From NCBI RefSeq assembly GCF_019703515.2, contig NC_059372.1, forward strand, positions 26,164,431 through 26,228,430: a DNA stretch of 64,000 nt, read 5' to 3'. The notes under the pieces were generated by a model, which ran no database searches, had not been told where the DNA came from, and worked only from the letters and a program-made list of their open reading frames with translations. Numbering within the stretch: the stretch's first letter is position 1; each line of letters starts with the position of its first letter. The DNA is from Myxocyprinus asiaticus. Taxonomy: Eukaryota > Chordata > Actinopteri > Cypriniformes > Catostomidae. Position numbers and translations under genes: made by a program. This document shows, one piece after another, positions 1 to 63,189 of the stretch.

Positions 1-370
1 CTTTACTCTAAATGTTCTCTTATTCAAAAAATGTGATATCCAGTTGCACATTCTTCCTTCAACCCCCATTCGCCTTATTTTAACAAGTAACCTCTCCCTC
101 CACACTGTATCATATGCTTTTTCAGTGTCAAAGTACACTACTGCCACTGTTTCTTTCATATTAAATGCCTTTTTCTATTTCGTTACTGATTCTTGTTAGT
201 GCATCTAATGTTGACCTTCCTTTCCTGAAGCCTCACTGATCATATCTAATCAATCCTTTATATTCTAGGAAATATGACAACCTATGTACTATCATATTTC
301 CATCACTTTACATAAATTGAATGTAAGTGCAATTGGCCTATAATTCATGGGACTTGAAGATTCTTTCCGA
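1..370 (-). pseudogene. LINE (non-LTR) reverse-transcriptase fragment, broken
   Basis: Read on the minus strand, broken frames give reverse-transcriptase signatures in the right order: NYRPIALTFNLCKVME, then VAVVYFDTEKAYDTVW, then GVEGRMCNWISHFLNKR at the window edge. These resemble the fingers/palm of Jockey/I-type LINE enzymes. Several stops and frameshifts separate them, so the copy is dead. It enters from beyond position 1. Confidence 0.75.
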
Positions 371-2090
371 GCTGGCTTTTTTAGGTTCACAAATGAATTG
401 CCTCAGGTGTGCCAAGTCCCATCTTTCACCGGACCACGATGACACGTTTATTTCGCTCAACAAAAATGAATGGTCAGAGTAAGTAGTAAATGGCCTTTGT
501 AGGCTATGTACAGTATGCATTTTTTTTTACTCTATCAGTTCATCAATAGGCTACTTTTTAAAGAAGTGCCTGCTGTTAAATTGGTTAAATATATGTTATT
601 CTGTGAGTGGATGCCATATTTGAGGATAATACTATATATTACGTTTATGTTTCTTACAGGCCAGTTTTTCCTATACAATGTTTTTTTGTTTTTACAGCAT
701 AACTGTTATAACTTTCTTAATCAAACAGCTGTCATTTTTTTGTAGATCATAATGCACGTTGCAAAATAATCGCAAATTTTCAGTGCAGTTTTTAGACTTG
801 GCTCACCTGTTAATTATTTTCAGCAATGTGACTGTTATAAAATGTTGGGCAACTTTTACTTGGTGATTTTCGTTCAACAGGCTATTAGGGTTTCTCTTAT
901 TGGTCCTCCACTGCCTATTCATTCAGTTGTTTTTAACAAATATGCCTATATTGGCTAACGTTGATTCCGTGAATCATTCGTTTGAATGTACAGTAATCAT
1001 AATGCAAGGTAATACGTTGCAAATATATGCCCTTTACCAGTGGCATTTAGTATTGGATTTAGCTACTGGAATAGATGAAATATTTCATGTGGGCCGCATA
1101 TACAAACAATGTTTTATTAATATTATTATTTTGACTGCTTTTTGATGGTTTCTTACTTTTTAGACTAGCTGACTACCAAATTTCCATTTAAACTTTAATG
1201 AAATTAGTCTTTGCACACATCCCTAATACAAAAATAGTCTGCATTGTTCGCTTCAGTCAGCTCTGTGTGAGGTTGCGAGCGAGCAGCCTCTAGTGGGTGT
1301 GTTAGACATACAGGTGCGCTGTAAAATTAGATGATCCAGCGTTTACCATATTACAATTCATATTGGAAAGCTTGTCAAAGAGATCCCTTCTCAATGTTGG
1401 CTAGAGATGCAGAAAGCTTTAAAAAACATTTCACAGACCAAAACAGATCAAAGCAATAGTAAGCCATCTATCTGAGGCCATGCAGGTGTCAGTAGACAGA
1501 ATACCAGAAAAGGCATATTAAAGCTTAATGAAGCTTGCAGCAAAGACTTAAAAAGTTCCCAATTTCATAACTTCTACACAATATTTGGGTGACTTTGTGC
1601 TGACCAATATATTTGTGTTTCTCAAGAATTCATTTAAGAAAATATGAAATAAACTAAACATTTTATCTGCTATCTTTATTAGTCAGGTGCATTTCTAGAA
1701 ACTGGAAAAGGTATCAATGTGTCTTTTTTTTTATGGTGTGTTGCTGCCTTTGCCTGGTTCTTTTTCCTGCTTTAAGACTTTTTTGTCTTTTGCCGATCAC
1801 ATGCCTGTTTAAGGAAAATGAGCCTATAGTCCATGTACGTGGTCATTGTGTTTAACAGCGTGCTGTTTCGCAACAGAAATCAATGATATTTTTAAAATGG
1901 TATATCGAATGAAACAAGAGTCTATAATCTTTTGACTCGAACAGGTTTTAATGTAAAAACTTGATGTTTCTTACCAGATGTATGTTTAACCCTTTAATAA
2001 TAGGCTAGAGTCTCCTGAACTGAGAACAGTCAGTTTAAATTAAATTAAATTAGGCATAGCCTATAGCGAAGCCAAAATGTAATGTCAACA
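371..2090. other. Non-coding stretch, nothing recognised
   Basis: AT-rich sequence without a credible exon, RNA gene or clear terminal repeats. It is either the last intron(s) of the collagen gene or decayed repeat. Short open frames here have no protein-like composition. Confidence 0.5.
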
Positions 2091-2109
2091 CATGTGGACA
2101 CGGGGTCTC

Positions 2110-2395
2110 AGGAGGTTAAAGCTGCTTGTAACTGGCAAAGTTTAAACTATTGTTATAGTGCAGCGGTTGATTGACAGGTGATGAGTAGTGCTTTGCTGCT
2201 CTCCGGGACACATTTCGGACGGATTAGCATTTACACCTCAAATGCGATGTGGTCACATTTGTTTTTGAATACCTCCGTATGTGGTTTTTATGATCCATTC
2301 ACAAAGCGTTTTAGACATTGTTTACACCTGTATTTAGTGCTGACCACTTGTTATAGCATCACCCGAAACACATCTTAATACCAGGTGTAAATGGG
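2110..2395. repeat. Probable MITE-like repeat with TTTACACCTG motifs
   Basis: The sequence has matching ends, TTTACACCT near 2230 and CCAGGTGTAAATGGG near 2382, with repeated copies of a TTTACACCT motif inside. The style is that of short non-autonomous fish DNA transposons. Exact ends and target duplication were not resolved. Confidence 0.35.
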
Positions 2396-2436
2396 CTCTA
2401 TTCTAAGCACCAGATTCAACAGATTCAGTTCTTGAA

Positions 2437-2700
2437 GTAGTTCTGTGGCTCAGGTGGTAGAGTGGGTTGGCTACTAATCGCAGGGTTAGCAGTTTGATTC
2501 CTAGCCCACATGACTCCACATGCTGAAGTGTCCTTGGGCAAGACACTGAACCCCAAGTTACCCCCAATGGCAGGTTAGCATCTTGCATGGCAGCTCTGAT
2601 GTCATTGGTGTGTGAGTGTGTGTGTGTGAATGGGTGAATGAATCACAGTGTAAAGTGCTTTGGAGGTTAAAAAAAGGTGCTATATAAGTGCAGACCATTT
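2437..2700 (+). repeat. tRNA-derived SINE
   Basis: The head contains a pol III A-box-like TGGCTCAGGTGG near 2447 and a B-box-like GTTTGATTCC near 2492. The body has the widespread fish SINE core TGTCCTTGGGCAAGACACT, a TG-rich run, and a tail AAGTGCTTTGGAGG...GTGCTATATAAGTGCAG. It lies 120 bp from the last visible collagen exon, in its downstream intron. Confidence 0.75.
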
Positions 2701-2822
2701 ACCAACTATACCAAGCCCCACTGAAAACCTGCAACCCATCCATAAGCACAGCAGCAAAAACAGCCTGATAATAAAACAATGTGATATGACCCCTTCCTGG
2801 ATACACAACTATATTTCAATAC

Positions 2823-53237
<50,415 letters not shown>

Positions 53238-53449
53238 GATCGAGCTGGTATCAGTTAAAGACCTGTGAAAGAAATGATTACTGTGAGCAAGGATGCTGAC
53301 TTTGGTCATTCCATCAAACCAACATCGCATGCAACGCTATTCATATCAACTTTTCAGGCTAAGTTCTCTGATGAAGCCACAGACAGACAATTCACAATGC
53401 TTTAATGTCTGAAACTCAGCTTTAATTATACCCTTCGAAATAACAAGGG

Positions 53450-53452
<3 letters not shown>

Positions 53453-53499
<47 letters not shown>
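53453..53499. repeat. (GA)n microsatellite
   Basis: About 23 GA dinucleotides in intron 1 of col20a1, about 190 bp upstream of the signal-peptide exon. Confidence 0.97.
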
Positions 53500-53503
<4 letters not shown>

Positions 53504-54303
53504 CTGCGCCCACACTTGTCATTAGGAGTGCCATTTAAGATAATTACAAGACAAGGGGAGGGAAAGCTGAACACCTGCTATAACATATTTATAACCCTAG
53601 GACTACATGTTCACATGTGTGTCTGCAAAATGTGAATGTAGCTTTAATATATAGAATATAGGTTTATATGTTTGATTATTTCATGTGAGCTAACCCACTT
53701 TCATTGAAACCCCTAACCTGTCCACATCAAAAATTAATGTTGTTAACAGACGAATCTTCTGAGTAGTGTGTTTGTATGATTAACATAAAAAATCCAGACT
53801 GTGAGAGAAGTGCAATTATTTGACACCTATTTAACATTTGACATCCATTGCTTCAGGCCAGTAATAAGAGGGTTTTTGCATGCACTGGCTTGTTATAATG
53901 AATACAGCGTAGCTGGACTGTAGAGCTCTGAATAAATGTTGAATCTCTTCAGACACCACACCTAAAATCAGCTGTCGAAATCTATTAACGCTAAACAGGC
54001 ATTATGAAACCTTTCAGCTAAAACTCAAACAGCCCACAAATATGTGGAAACCTTCACATTCCTACTGGTGAGACTTTGCCCTCTGACCCATAATAAACTT
54101 ATAAACAAGACAACCATGATTTATAGAAATAATGATAAACTCAGTCAGATTCGTAAAGCAATACGAGCAATTACAGCGAGGAAACATATTTGTTTTTAAA
54201 ATTGAAGTTTTCTGTCTTTTGCAATACACGAATTCTCCAGAAACACACATATTCACAAATATGTCACAATGGATAAGGGTTTATCGGAAATAAGACAGTT
54301 TAC

Positions 54304-54470
54304 CTGAAGTTGTTCTGTTCTTTCCGCTTGTACCTGGCGCATTCCACACAGGTAAGTGATGTTAACACACTGAGTTCCGTTCACTAACTTTCCATCCGCT
54401 CCCGATTCATGTCTCTGCTCTGGTGGGTTTGGTGTGAAATCTGATACGGTTCTTCGCCCTCCTCTTGTAA
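54304..54470 (-). other. col20a1: col20a1 probable 5' UTR exon 1 and promoter area
   Basis: A strong donor (CTTCAG|GTAAAC on the minus strand) ends at 54304, upstream of the signal-peptide exon. The exon probably runs to roughly 54440-54470. A TATA-like string (CTATATTA, minus strand, about 54468-54475) lies upstream and could set the start, but this is weak. An ATG within the tentative leader (about 54406-54408) would be a short upstream frame. The 5' limit is a guess; cap or RNA-seq data would settle it. Confidence 0.4.
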
Positions 54471-54722
54471 TATAGAGGCGGGGAACACATTCAGGGTGGT
54501 ATATCAGCTGTTCTGCAAAGCTGTGTCTCGGAACTTATAGGGGCCATTCACACCAAACACGTCTTTGTGCAAAAAAATAAATAAATAAATAAAAATAAAA
54601 ATACCTACACGCAGCGGCACGACTAGAGCAGAACGCAATTTTGAACAGTTGGAGTTCTTTTTAACTTGACAAAGCGTCCAAAAAACCCAAGATAAAACGT
54701 CAATGTAGCGCATGTTTACATA

Positions 54723-55615
54723 CAGTTGTGCTCAAAAGTTTGCATACCCTGGCAGAAATTGTGAAATTATGGCATTGATTTTGAAAATATGACTGATCAT
54801 GCATTTTATTTAAGGATAGTGTTCATATGAAGCCATTTATTATCACATAGTTGTTTGGCTCCTTTTTAAATCATAATGATAACAGAAATCACCCAAATGG
54901 CCCTGATCAAAAGTTTACATACCCTTGAATGTTTGGCCTTGTTACAGACACACACAGGTTTAAATGGCAAGTAAAGGTTAATTTCCCACACCTGTGGCTT
55001 TTTAAATTGCAATTAGTGTCTGTGTATAAATAGTCAGTGAGTTTGTTAGCTCTCACATGGATGCACTGAGCAGGCTAGATACTGAGCCATTGGGAGCAGA
55101 AAAGAACTGTCAAAAGACCTGCGTAACAAGGTAATGGAACTTTATAAAGATGGAAAAGGATATAAAAAGATATCCAAAGCCTTGAAAATGCCAGTCAGTA
55201 CTGTTCAATCACTTATTAAGAAGTGGAAAATTCGGGGATCTCTTGATACCAAGCCAAGGTCAGGTAGACCAAGAAAGATTTCAGCCACAACTGCCAGAAG
55301 GATTGTTCAGGATACAAAGAAAAACCCACGGGTAACCTCAGAAGAAATACAGGCTGCTCTGGAAAAAGACGGTGTGGTTGTTTCAAGGACCACAATACTT
55401 GTTGACCTCCTCTCCAAACATAGCGCTTATGGTTGTGACCATAAAGCTCTATTTTGGTCTCGTCATTCCAAATTACAGTGTGCCAGAAGCTGTGAGGCGT
55501 GTCAAGTTGTTGTCGGGCATATTGTAACCAGGTTTTTTTGTGACATTGGCTTCTTTCTGGCAACTCGACCATGCAGCTCATTTTTGTTCATGTATCGTCG
55601 TATTGTGCTCCTTGG
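54723..55615 (+). mobile_element. Rearranged Tc1-like copy: plus-oriented 5' half joined to an inverted inner segment
   Basis: Left end CAGTTGTGCTCAAAAGTTTG with TA before it, same family as 24579-26176. From 55108 it encodes the transposase N-terminus (GYKKISKALKMPVSTVQSLI, RSGRPRKIS). At about 55396 the element switches strand: 55398-55612 matches 25276-25496 as written on the plus strand, that is, inverted relative to its own first half. Both breakpoints lie at CAAGGACCACAATAC and GTATTGTGCTCCTTG, reverse complements of each other but for one base. No right inverted repeat exists. Confidence 0.85.
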
Positions 55616-55619
55616 GCTA

Positions 55620-55745
55620 AACTAACCCAGCAAGTTGGGTTGTTCATTTTAACACAGCAAATGGGTTGTTTATTCAACCCAAATGCTGGTTAATTTTTAC
55701 AGGAATGCTGGGTTAATTTGATCTCATAAGTGGGTTAATATTTTC
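55620..55745. repeat. AACCCA-motif repeat
   Basis: AACCCAGCAAGTTGGGTT, AATGGGTTGTTTATTCAACCCA-type and GCTGGGTTAATTT motifs alternate in both orientations. Probably a decayed short MITE or internal palindromic repeat directly next to the rearranged transposon. Confidence 0.45.
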
Positions 55746-55971
55746 AGATGTTTTATCCTTTAAAAGATATTGTAAAATAAACCACACCATGAACAAATGT
55801 GTAAACATGGTAGCTCTTTTATATTTGGATGATTATAAATACATTCAGTGAGTACACTTAAACTATTTTACAAACATTTTAATAAACAGCATGTAGAACA
55901 ATAAAATAACATTTATAATTAATGTTAAATACACTTGGCATTAAAAACATTAAACACCCATTGTATTATTA

Positions 55972-56606
55972 AAAGGATAGTTCACGAAAAAATGAAAAAT
56001 CTCTCATTTATTCACCCTCATCCTAGATGTGTATGACTTTCTTCTGCTTCCAAAATTATTTGTTTTGTTTAGAATATTTCAGCTCTGTTGGTCCATTATA
56101 TACAAGTGAATGGTGGCCAGAACTTTGAAGCTCTAAAAAGTACATAAGGGCAGCATGAAAGTAATCCATATGACTCCAGTAGTTTAATCCAAAGATATGA
56201 TAGATGTGGGTGAGAAGCAGATCAATATTTAAATTCTTTCTTACTCTAAATCTCCACTTTAACATCAGAAAGAAAAACTAAACAGGTGCCATGTGTGACT
56301 TTTAAACGTGAAAGTGAAGATTTATAGTAAAAAACAAACAAACAAAAAACAAAAAAAAACCCCGTCATTTAACCACTGGAATCATATGGATTACTTTTAT
56401 GCTGCATTTATGTGCTGTTTGGAGCTTCAAAGTTCTGGTCACCATTCATTTGCATTGTATGGATTGTATGAACCTACAGAGCTGAGATATTCTTCTAAAA
56501 ATCTTTGCTTGTGTTCAGCAGAAGAAAGAAAGTCATACACATCTGGGATGGCATGAGGGTGAGTAAATGAGAGTATTTTCATTTTTAGGGTGAACTATCA
56601 CTTTAA
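55972..56606. mobile_element. Foldback MITE, complete copy
   Basis: AAAGGATAGTTCACGAAAAAATG at the left (read in two parts) pairs with AGGGTGAACTATCACTTT at the right. The arms contain GTAATCCATATGACTCCAGT and its complement around 56385. Same family as 35284-35972. Confidence 0.8.
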
Positions 56607-57540
56607 ATGTTACTTATAATTCTAGTGTCTATTACTAGAAAACTATTTATGCAAAGAATGAATAAAATCCGTAAAATTAATTAAATTAAGAATTCAAAAT
56701 GATCTATGTGCAGGCCTGCTTTGCTAAGTGTAGGAAGTAAGGGAATACAGCCTTGACATCTCAGCCAGTGTGAGGTACTCCACCATATTTGTTCCAACCT
56801 ACAAAAAGACAATAAGAAAGAAAAGCAAAAAGGTTAAAGGAAGATATCAACCCATAATGTTAGCAATCTAACAGTCATCAGAATACTGGAAGCATGGTTA
56901 ATAAATGTAAATGTTTCTGTGCAATAACAGGTTGAAGTTTGCACCAGTTTGTGATTTTTCACAGTCTTTGCCTCACTGGTGATGATTTTAAAGTAAAAAA
57001 AAAAAAAAAAACTCAGACTTTGATTCTAATATTTGATGGTTCATACTTTGTTTATTCATTAATAGTTACCTTAGGCTGCGGACCCCTCGTACAGAAGCCT
57101 TGTACAATTGGCTATCAACTGCCTCTTAAGCCGACATTTTTTCCTTCAGCTCAACCAACATGAATCTGCACACAGGACTGAGGGATTTCATAGGCAACAA
57201 GGATGCATCTATGCTGCCTTCAAAAATGTATCAGATAAAGCTATCTCAGTAGACAGGATGTGACACAAACATTGGATTCGGATGTGCCTCGGTCCCTTCC
57301 TACCTCCGTATACAGTCTCCTGGTTTCGGATGCAGCCATAATATATAACTGGATTGCTCATGACGTCATAACAGTGAAGACACTGCGCCACCATATTGCT
57401 ATGCCCAAACATTCCAATGTCCCTATTGACTTAATAGGAAATCATCTCATTTCAGCGAGTAAACATTAGTCATCCAATCACTGATTTTATATCTGAAATC
57501 TGCATGTACACCCCTACAATGCAAACGTCCAACACATGTA

Positions 57541-57870
57541 ATTATTTATTTATTTTTTCTCTCCTTTTCTCCCCAATTTGGAATGCCCAATTCCCAATGT
57601 GCTCTAAGTCCTCGTGGTGGCGTAGTGACTTGCCTCAGTCTGGGTGGTGGAGGAAGAATCTCAGTTGCCTCCGCGTTCAATCCGCACATTACCGCGGAGA
57701 CAAAGCGTGTGTGGAGGCTTCACGCTATTCTCCACGGCATCCATGCACAACTCACCACACGCCCCACTGGGAGCGAGAACCACAACCGCAACCACGAGGA
57801 GGTTACCGCATGTGACTCTACCCTCCCTAGCAACCACGCCAATTTGGTTGCTTAGGAAACCTGGCTGGAG
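57541..57870 (-). repeat. tRNA-derived SINE, head-truncated copy
   Basis: Same family as 10703-11031 (CCAATTTGGTTGCTTAGGAA, ACCCTCCCTAGCAACCACG). It lacks the tRNA-like head but keeps about 90 internal bases (57660-57750) that the other copy lacks. Confidence 0.8.
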
Positions 57871-59060
57871 CCATTATTATTTATTTATTTAAAGTTGGGA
57901 ATTTGTCCTGTTTCTTGAAAGCCAGAGCGAGTTATGTATATCTTTATCAAACAGTATCATGCTCTCTCTCCTTCTATCACACGCAAAGTTGGTTAAAATG
58001 AAACTGATATGCTAGGTTTAAATGGCAAACAAACACGTGTTTATGACATGTATCCATGTATGACTACAGAGAGCACTTCAATATGTAAACAAGCAAATCC
58101 CGGGCATTTAGAAATCCTGGTCTGACTTTTTAAATTCCTGTTCGGGGGTAAGGACGTATTGTCAACCTAAACAAGCAGCTATTTCAGCTTTTCATAATTG
58201 CATTACAACTTGTGGACAGTTTTCCCGCTTTCTTTGGTGATCGTTGTGCTGCACTGATAGACTGAACACCAGGGCAGGTGAATGCTCTGACATTGCGATC
58301 CACATATATCTTCTCCTTTGTGATGAATATTACCCAGAACGAGCAAATTAAACATTAAACATGATTGTCACAAGAGGGCGAAATGCAACTGTCGTATCTG
58401 CAGATCGGAGACGGTGAAACGGGGGTGTTTTCTCTTATCAGTCATTGATGCTCTATGAGAGTTTAGGCATACCAAGATGGCCGCTCGAACACTTCTGGTG
58501 GCTTCACCTCCTGCTGGCAGTTGAATGTTGCATCAGCGATCCAGTTCTACATATATATCAGTGGGCTAAAGGCACACCTTTGGTTTTTGGGAAATTTGCT
58601 TTTATCCCACAAAATGCATCAAGATCGAAAAAGGATTTCATTTTATTGAATATTGGTAGAGCAAAATAATTTGTGTGAAAACAAAAAACAACAGAAGGTT
58701 GTCTTGATTAAAATTCAGTTTTTAAAAAAGTTGGCGAGGGGCCTTTTACCCCACATTAAAAGGACCTCAGAGAATTTATAATGAAAACATGTAGAAATAG
58801 GGGCAATAGTTATAGGTCAAAATTTGTCAACTAATGCAAATAATCTTGAGACAGCAAGATGGTTTTTTTTTTTTTTTGTAACAAATTAAGATAATGCTTA
58901 TTTAAAATAACTACTTAAGAAAAGAATGCACAATTTCCTGTCAATTTCCAACACATTTGGCAACTTATATCTCAAGTAGTCTATAAACAAATAAATCTCC
59001 ATTGTGATTGGATCAGTCAAAGTGAGCCCGCTTTGAGCATTTTCCAGAACAAATCTATTC
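57871..59060. other. Intergenic stretch, nothing recognised
   Basis: Between the 5' end of col20a1 and the 3' end of slc35c2. No exon with splice sites or RNA gene could be supported. Confidence 0.45.
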
Positions 59061-59064
59061 CCAC

Positions 59065-60590
59065 CACTTAAAGGTGCAGTATGTCAGAAATACTTGTTTT
59101 TAATGACACCTGTGGCCGTTAAGTGCAGCCAGCTACCTGTTGCTCGTGCTCGCACGCACACACTCTAAAGGGACACGAGCGAGCGAGCCAGCGTCGACCA
59201 AAACAATGACGTAACTACAAAGAGACAACGTGATTCACTAGCATCATTAAAATTACAGTTATGATTGTTTTGCTACAAACTTTGAGACTGTATATTTGAC
59301 TCTCCAATGCTGGAACAGGGCTAAAACAAAGTGTGGATGTAGGTCTGACTATGCGAGACTGTAGTTTGAAGTAATCACTTTTCTTTGCATGATATGTTGA
59401 CTGCATTTATAGATAGTCTGTGTTGGCGTTAGCTAGCTAGCCAGCTTTATCAATAGCTGTTAGCTAAATTTAGTGGATGATGACAGTAGTTGTTTATAAA
59501 TTAGACTGTACATTATAAATATGTTGACACAATTCAGTATTGATGTGATACCATCACAACTGTCATTTTGATACATCGATGCGCTACTGTTTTATAATAG
59601 ATTGTATATATTTTCTGTATAACCAAGTTACGTTACACTAATGAATGGAGCTTTCTGCATTATCTTGAACATTGTCTAGCATTCATTTCATGTGTTATTG
59701 TAGTTTAGCTAAAATGACAGCTCAATCCTCATGGCACTATATTTCACATGCCAGGAATCAAATGCTCTGACGATGTTCACTCTAGTTTTCGCTCGTTCAA
59801 GATCACGTTCCCGCTTAGCCAGACAGGATTCAGTAATTTTTTTTTATTTTTTATTTTTGGCTTACTCTGAGTTTGTGTAGGAGTCGGTGTGGTGCTGGGA
59901 GCCAGACACTCGCTGGATTCCATCTCTAAGATACCATTACCTAGTGTTGCAGTTTGTTGTCGCTGTTGAATAGCGGAAGAGAAGCTACTGTCTGAGGCAA
60001 GGCTCTCGGGAGCGCGCAAAACCTCACATCCTTTGGATTTTCCCGGCAAAAGCGACCCGCTCCTTTCGCATGAAAATCAGTCTACAGGCTTTAATAGGCA
60101 ACCTAGGAAGTCCGGGAAGGGCTCATTTTTTAAGTTGTATTACAAGCCGTTCACACATTGGCAAAAGGTGAATATTACATAAAAATTGTGTTTAATAGGG
60201 ACCTTTAGCCGCTGCAACAGGGGTACTTTTCACTCCAAATTGGACAGTAATTGAAAAAATTTTGGTTTAATCACATCGAACAAAGCTGAAAATAACAAAT
60301 TAATTTTGTCAAAAAATAAATTACATATTTCAGGAATTTTAATTTTCAACATTTAAAAAAATTATTAAATATTAGATCAAAGTGCCTTAAAATCAGCCTC
60401 TACACATCTCATGGATCCAGAACATGTTGCAGTGCATAATAACAAAGTACTGTAGTAGTTTTTGTTGCCAGTTTGGGAGAAAATAAAATCACACGTGCCT
60501 TTTTACCCCAGGAGGCCTTTAGCCATGTTGTATCCTCCTGTTTGCTTAAGAAACTTAAAGGTGCTGGTAGCGATTTTTACAGTTCACATA
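59065..60590 (-). repeat. Probable dispersed element with a short protein-like frame
   Basis: Minus frame 59777-60049 (90 codons) reads CEVLRAPESLASDSSFSSAI and a PSTTPTPTQTQSKPK stretch. I recall similar short segments in many predicted fish proteins, which suggests a repeat-borne exon. Flanking AAAGGTGCAGTATGTCAG (59072) and AAGGTGCTGGTAGCGA (60557) resemble common fish repeat ends. No confident family name. Confidence 0.35.
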
Positions 60591-61321
60591 GCAAAAAAAG
60601 CAATGTAGCAAAATAGTGTTCTCAAACCATCTGACTACAGACAAATTTTCCCCCACGGTTTACAGAGACTAGTGCTGTAACTGAGACAAGTGTGATATTT
60701 CATTGCACCTATTTCATTGATATCTTTCAGAGAATAGGGACAATTTCTTCTTGATTTTATTATATATATATATATCTTACAGCACCTTTAATTACTTATT
60801 TTATATAACCAAACATTGCAACAACTTAATAAACACCCATAATTTCAATAAGCTATGTTTATATCCAGATATTTCATCTAGATATTGTTGGACATGTATA
60901 ACTTTGTATAGCAGAACTTTCCTGGTAAAAAAATATTAATAAACAATATAAACAAACAACAACAACAAAAAAAGTCAATCCACTAAACAAATTCAATGAA
61001 CCCAGTATCAGGTTGACGGATTTGCAAACTTTCTTCCCTCTACAAGAAAACTCCAAATAAATTAAACTAATAATATAATCTGCTTTGCTGAACACTGCCT
61101 CCCTCTCACCAGGCTGACAGAAATTGGCTGAATGATGATAAACCAAAGTAAACGAATGCCATTTATAAGTCTGCCGTGCATAAAGGTAAAAGGGAAGGAA
61201 TCCATGTTCATGCATTATATTACAAAACATGTGCAAGTAATTCTCTCACATTCTATAGTTCATAAGAAAAGGAATTATTGCAGGGTACTGATTAAGAATT
61301 GATCTTTAGTAAAATAAGTCC

Positions 61322-61327
61322 TTTATT
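61322..61327 (-). terminator. slc35c2: Poly(A) signal of slc35c2
   Basis: AATAAA on the minus strand about 335 bp downstream of the slc35c2 stop codon. It gives a short 3' UTR of roughly 61300-61660. It is the nearest canonical hexamer in the right orientation; the cleavage point itself was not determined. Confidence 0.6.
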
Positions 61328-61660
61328 GTCATGTAAACAGAAATGAGTAAGGCCACTTGGGGAATTGGTCCTGTGCTGAGGCCACAAGCAGTTTTTAATC
61401 ACTCAAGTAACTCTTAGAGTGTCTACCAAAGAGCAAAGTTTGTCTCTATTTCCTTAGTATAACAGAAACACATACTACAGAGATATAACCTAGTGCATTA
61501 TACCACAAATGTCCAGTGGCTTTTTTATGCCTTTTCAACTCATAACTGGGTCTTGTTCTCTATCTGTGGTTGACATGACTGTCTAAAAGGAGAACATTCC
61601 TAGTGTCTTTTCAGCCCTCTTAAGTATAGATATGATATGGCATTATATGTCCTCCTCAGT

Positions 61661-62814
61661 CTAATGAAGAATCTCATGCTCCTCTTCATCATTTGTGTCT
61701 TCATAATAGTCATCTTTGGTCTGCAGAAGTGGAAGCTCAAGGTCTGGGTTGTCTCTGCCTGGAAGCTGTCGCACCGCAGGGGTTTTTCCTAGAAAGACAA
61801 AAAGACCCAGAAACTAAAAGCACAGATAATACCAGGCCTGCCCTTAAGCAAAACAATTAGCGAATCAGGTTGTCTGTGGTGTCACGTCTGTATGTGAATG
61901 AGAGAATCCAGCTTTGCACAATTCCTTCTTCCCAAAGGCCTGCTGTTGAATGGCCTAAATGTCTAGGAATATGATTAATTCCCGATTAGGTATTGGTATA
62001 ATATGACAGTGTCTTGGAATTGTGCTGAGAAACGTAATGAGAACTGGAATACACCGGTAAAGAGTTTGCAAGTGACCACATGGTTAACACAAATGTACGA
62101 AGATCTTTTACATACAAAAATAACACACTAACCCCAACAACTAGATGAATCAGCTGTGCCATGTAAATGAGTTACATATCGAGTTACCAACTCCCACATG
62201 AGCCATACCTTTGTTATAGTATGTTTTGAGGCCAATATGCAGTGATATGCCAGACAGACAGACAGCAAAGCCCAGCCAGTTCACAGTACTCATTTTATCC
62301 CCCATGAACTCCACTGCCAGCAGCAGAGTGCACACCTCCTACAGGTGACAAAACCAAAGACAAGACAGGGAAATGTGTTTCAGTGGAATGTCTGTTTGAA
62401 TATTTTAATATGAAGGTTTTGCTTTGAAAACTAGCTGAACTACTGAGAATGGCAAAAAAAAAATAAAAAGCTACAGTATGTATAGAAAGAGGTTTTGCAT
62501 GGGAAAAAAGAGGAATACAAAAAATAATTGTAATTTAAACAAATGTAAAAAAAAAAAAAAAAAAAAAAAAAACATGTAATAAATACGTTCATATTGGTTG
62601 TGAAAGTAACTAAGAAATTCCTAAAAACGTATTCTCACCTTAAAAATGCCCGCAATAGACAGTGTGAGGCTGGATGTGCGGGACACCAACAGGAACTCTG
62701 AGAAGCCGAGCCCAAAAGCCAGCACACCACCCACAGACAGAGTCACCAGAGAGTAAAACAGGTGGGAGACCTCACTGACACGGAAGAGCTTCTCCGTGGT
62801 ACTCACACTCAACC
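61661..62814 (-). CDS. slc35c2: Solute carrier family 35 member C2-like, last three coding exons (5' part beyond window)
   Basis: A multi-pass membrane protein of the nucleotide-sugar/drug-metabolite transporter superfamily; in mammals SLC35C2 is an early-secretory-pathway protein linked to GDP-fucose supply and Notch O-fucosylation. Exons are 62639-62814 ([20 protein letters not shown]), 62209-62338 ([20 protein letters not shown]) and 61661-61788, with matching phases. Hydrophobic segments in the first two are the last transmembrane helices. The cytosolic tail ([20 protein letters not shown]) ends at a TAG at 61661-61663. The [17 protein letters not shown] motif is near-identical to mammalian SLC35C2 as I recall it, and separates it from SLC35C1. 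No further upstream exon is seen to 64000. Confidence 0.9.
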
Positions 62815-63120
62815 CTGATCATGCATAACACAGGACGAAGACACAAATGCACTGGTGACAAGACACAACATATTTCAGACTTATGATATACAGACTTACA
62901 GTATCTCACGAAAACTGTAAAAAATGTGCAGGTAACATTTTACTGTAATGTGATCAAATATATACAACATTATTTACAGAAAATGTTAAAGTACAATTGT
63001 AAGTATACATTATAGCAGTATTTGTTGTACTGAATCTATGCCTATGAATTTATGCCTTTAAAACAAATACCACAATACAATAAATACTCATATTTTTAAA
63101 AAGTCTTTATATATAAGTGT

Positions 63121-63180
63121 GTGTGTGTGTGTGTGTGTGTGTATGTATATGTATGTAATATATATATATATATAATGTAT
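63121..63180. repeat. (GT)n and TA-rich microsatellite
   Basis: A GTGTGT run followed by TATGTA/TATATA sequence in the slc35c2 intron upstream of the third-last exon. Confidence 0.9.
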
Positions 63181-63189
63181 ACACATATA

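Noticed and set aside
61661..62814. SLC35C1 (Golgi GDP-fucose transporter) identity
   Set aside because: The [17 protein letters not shown] and [15 protein letters not shown] motifs and the acidic tail with [14 protein letters not shown] fit SLC35C2 as I recall it, not SLC35C1.
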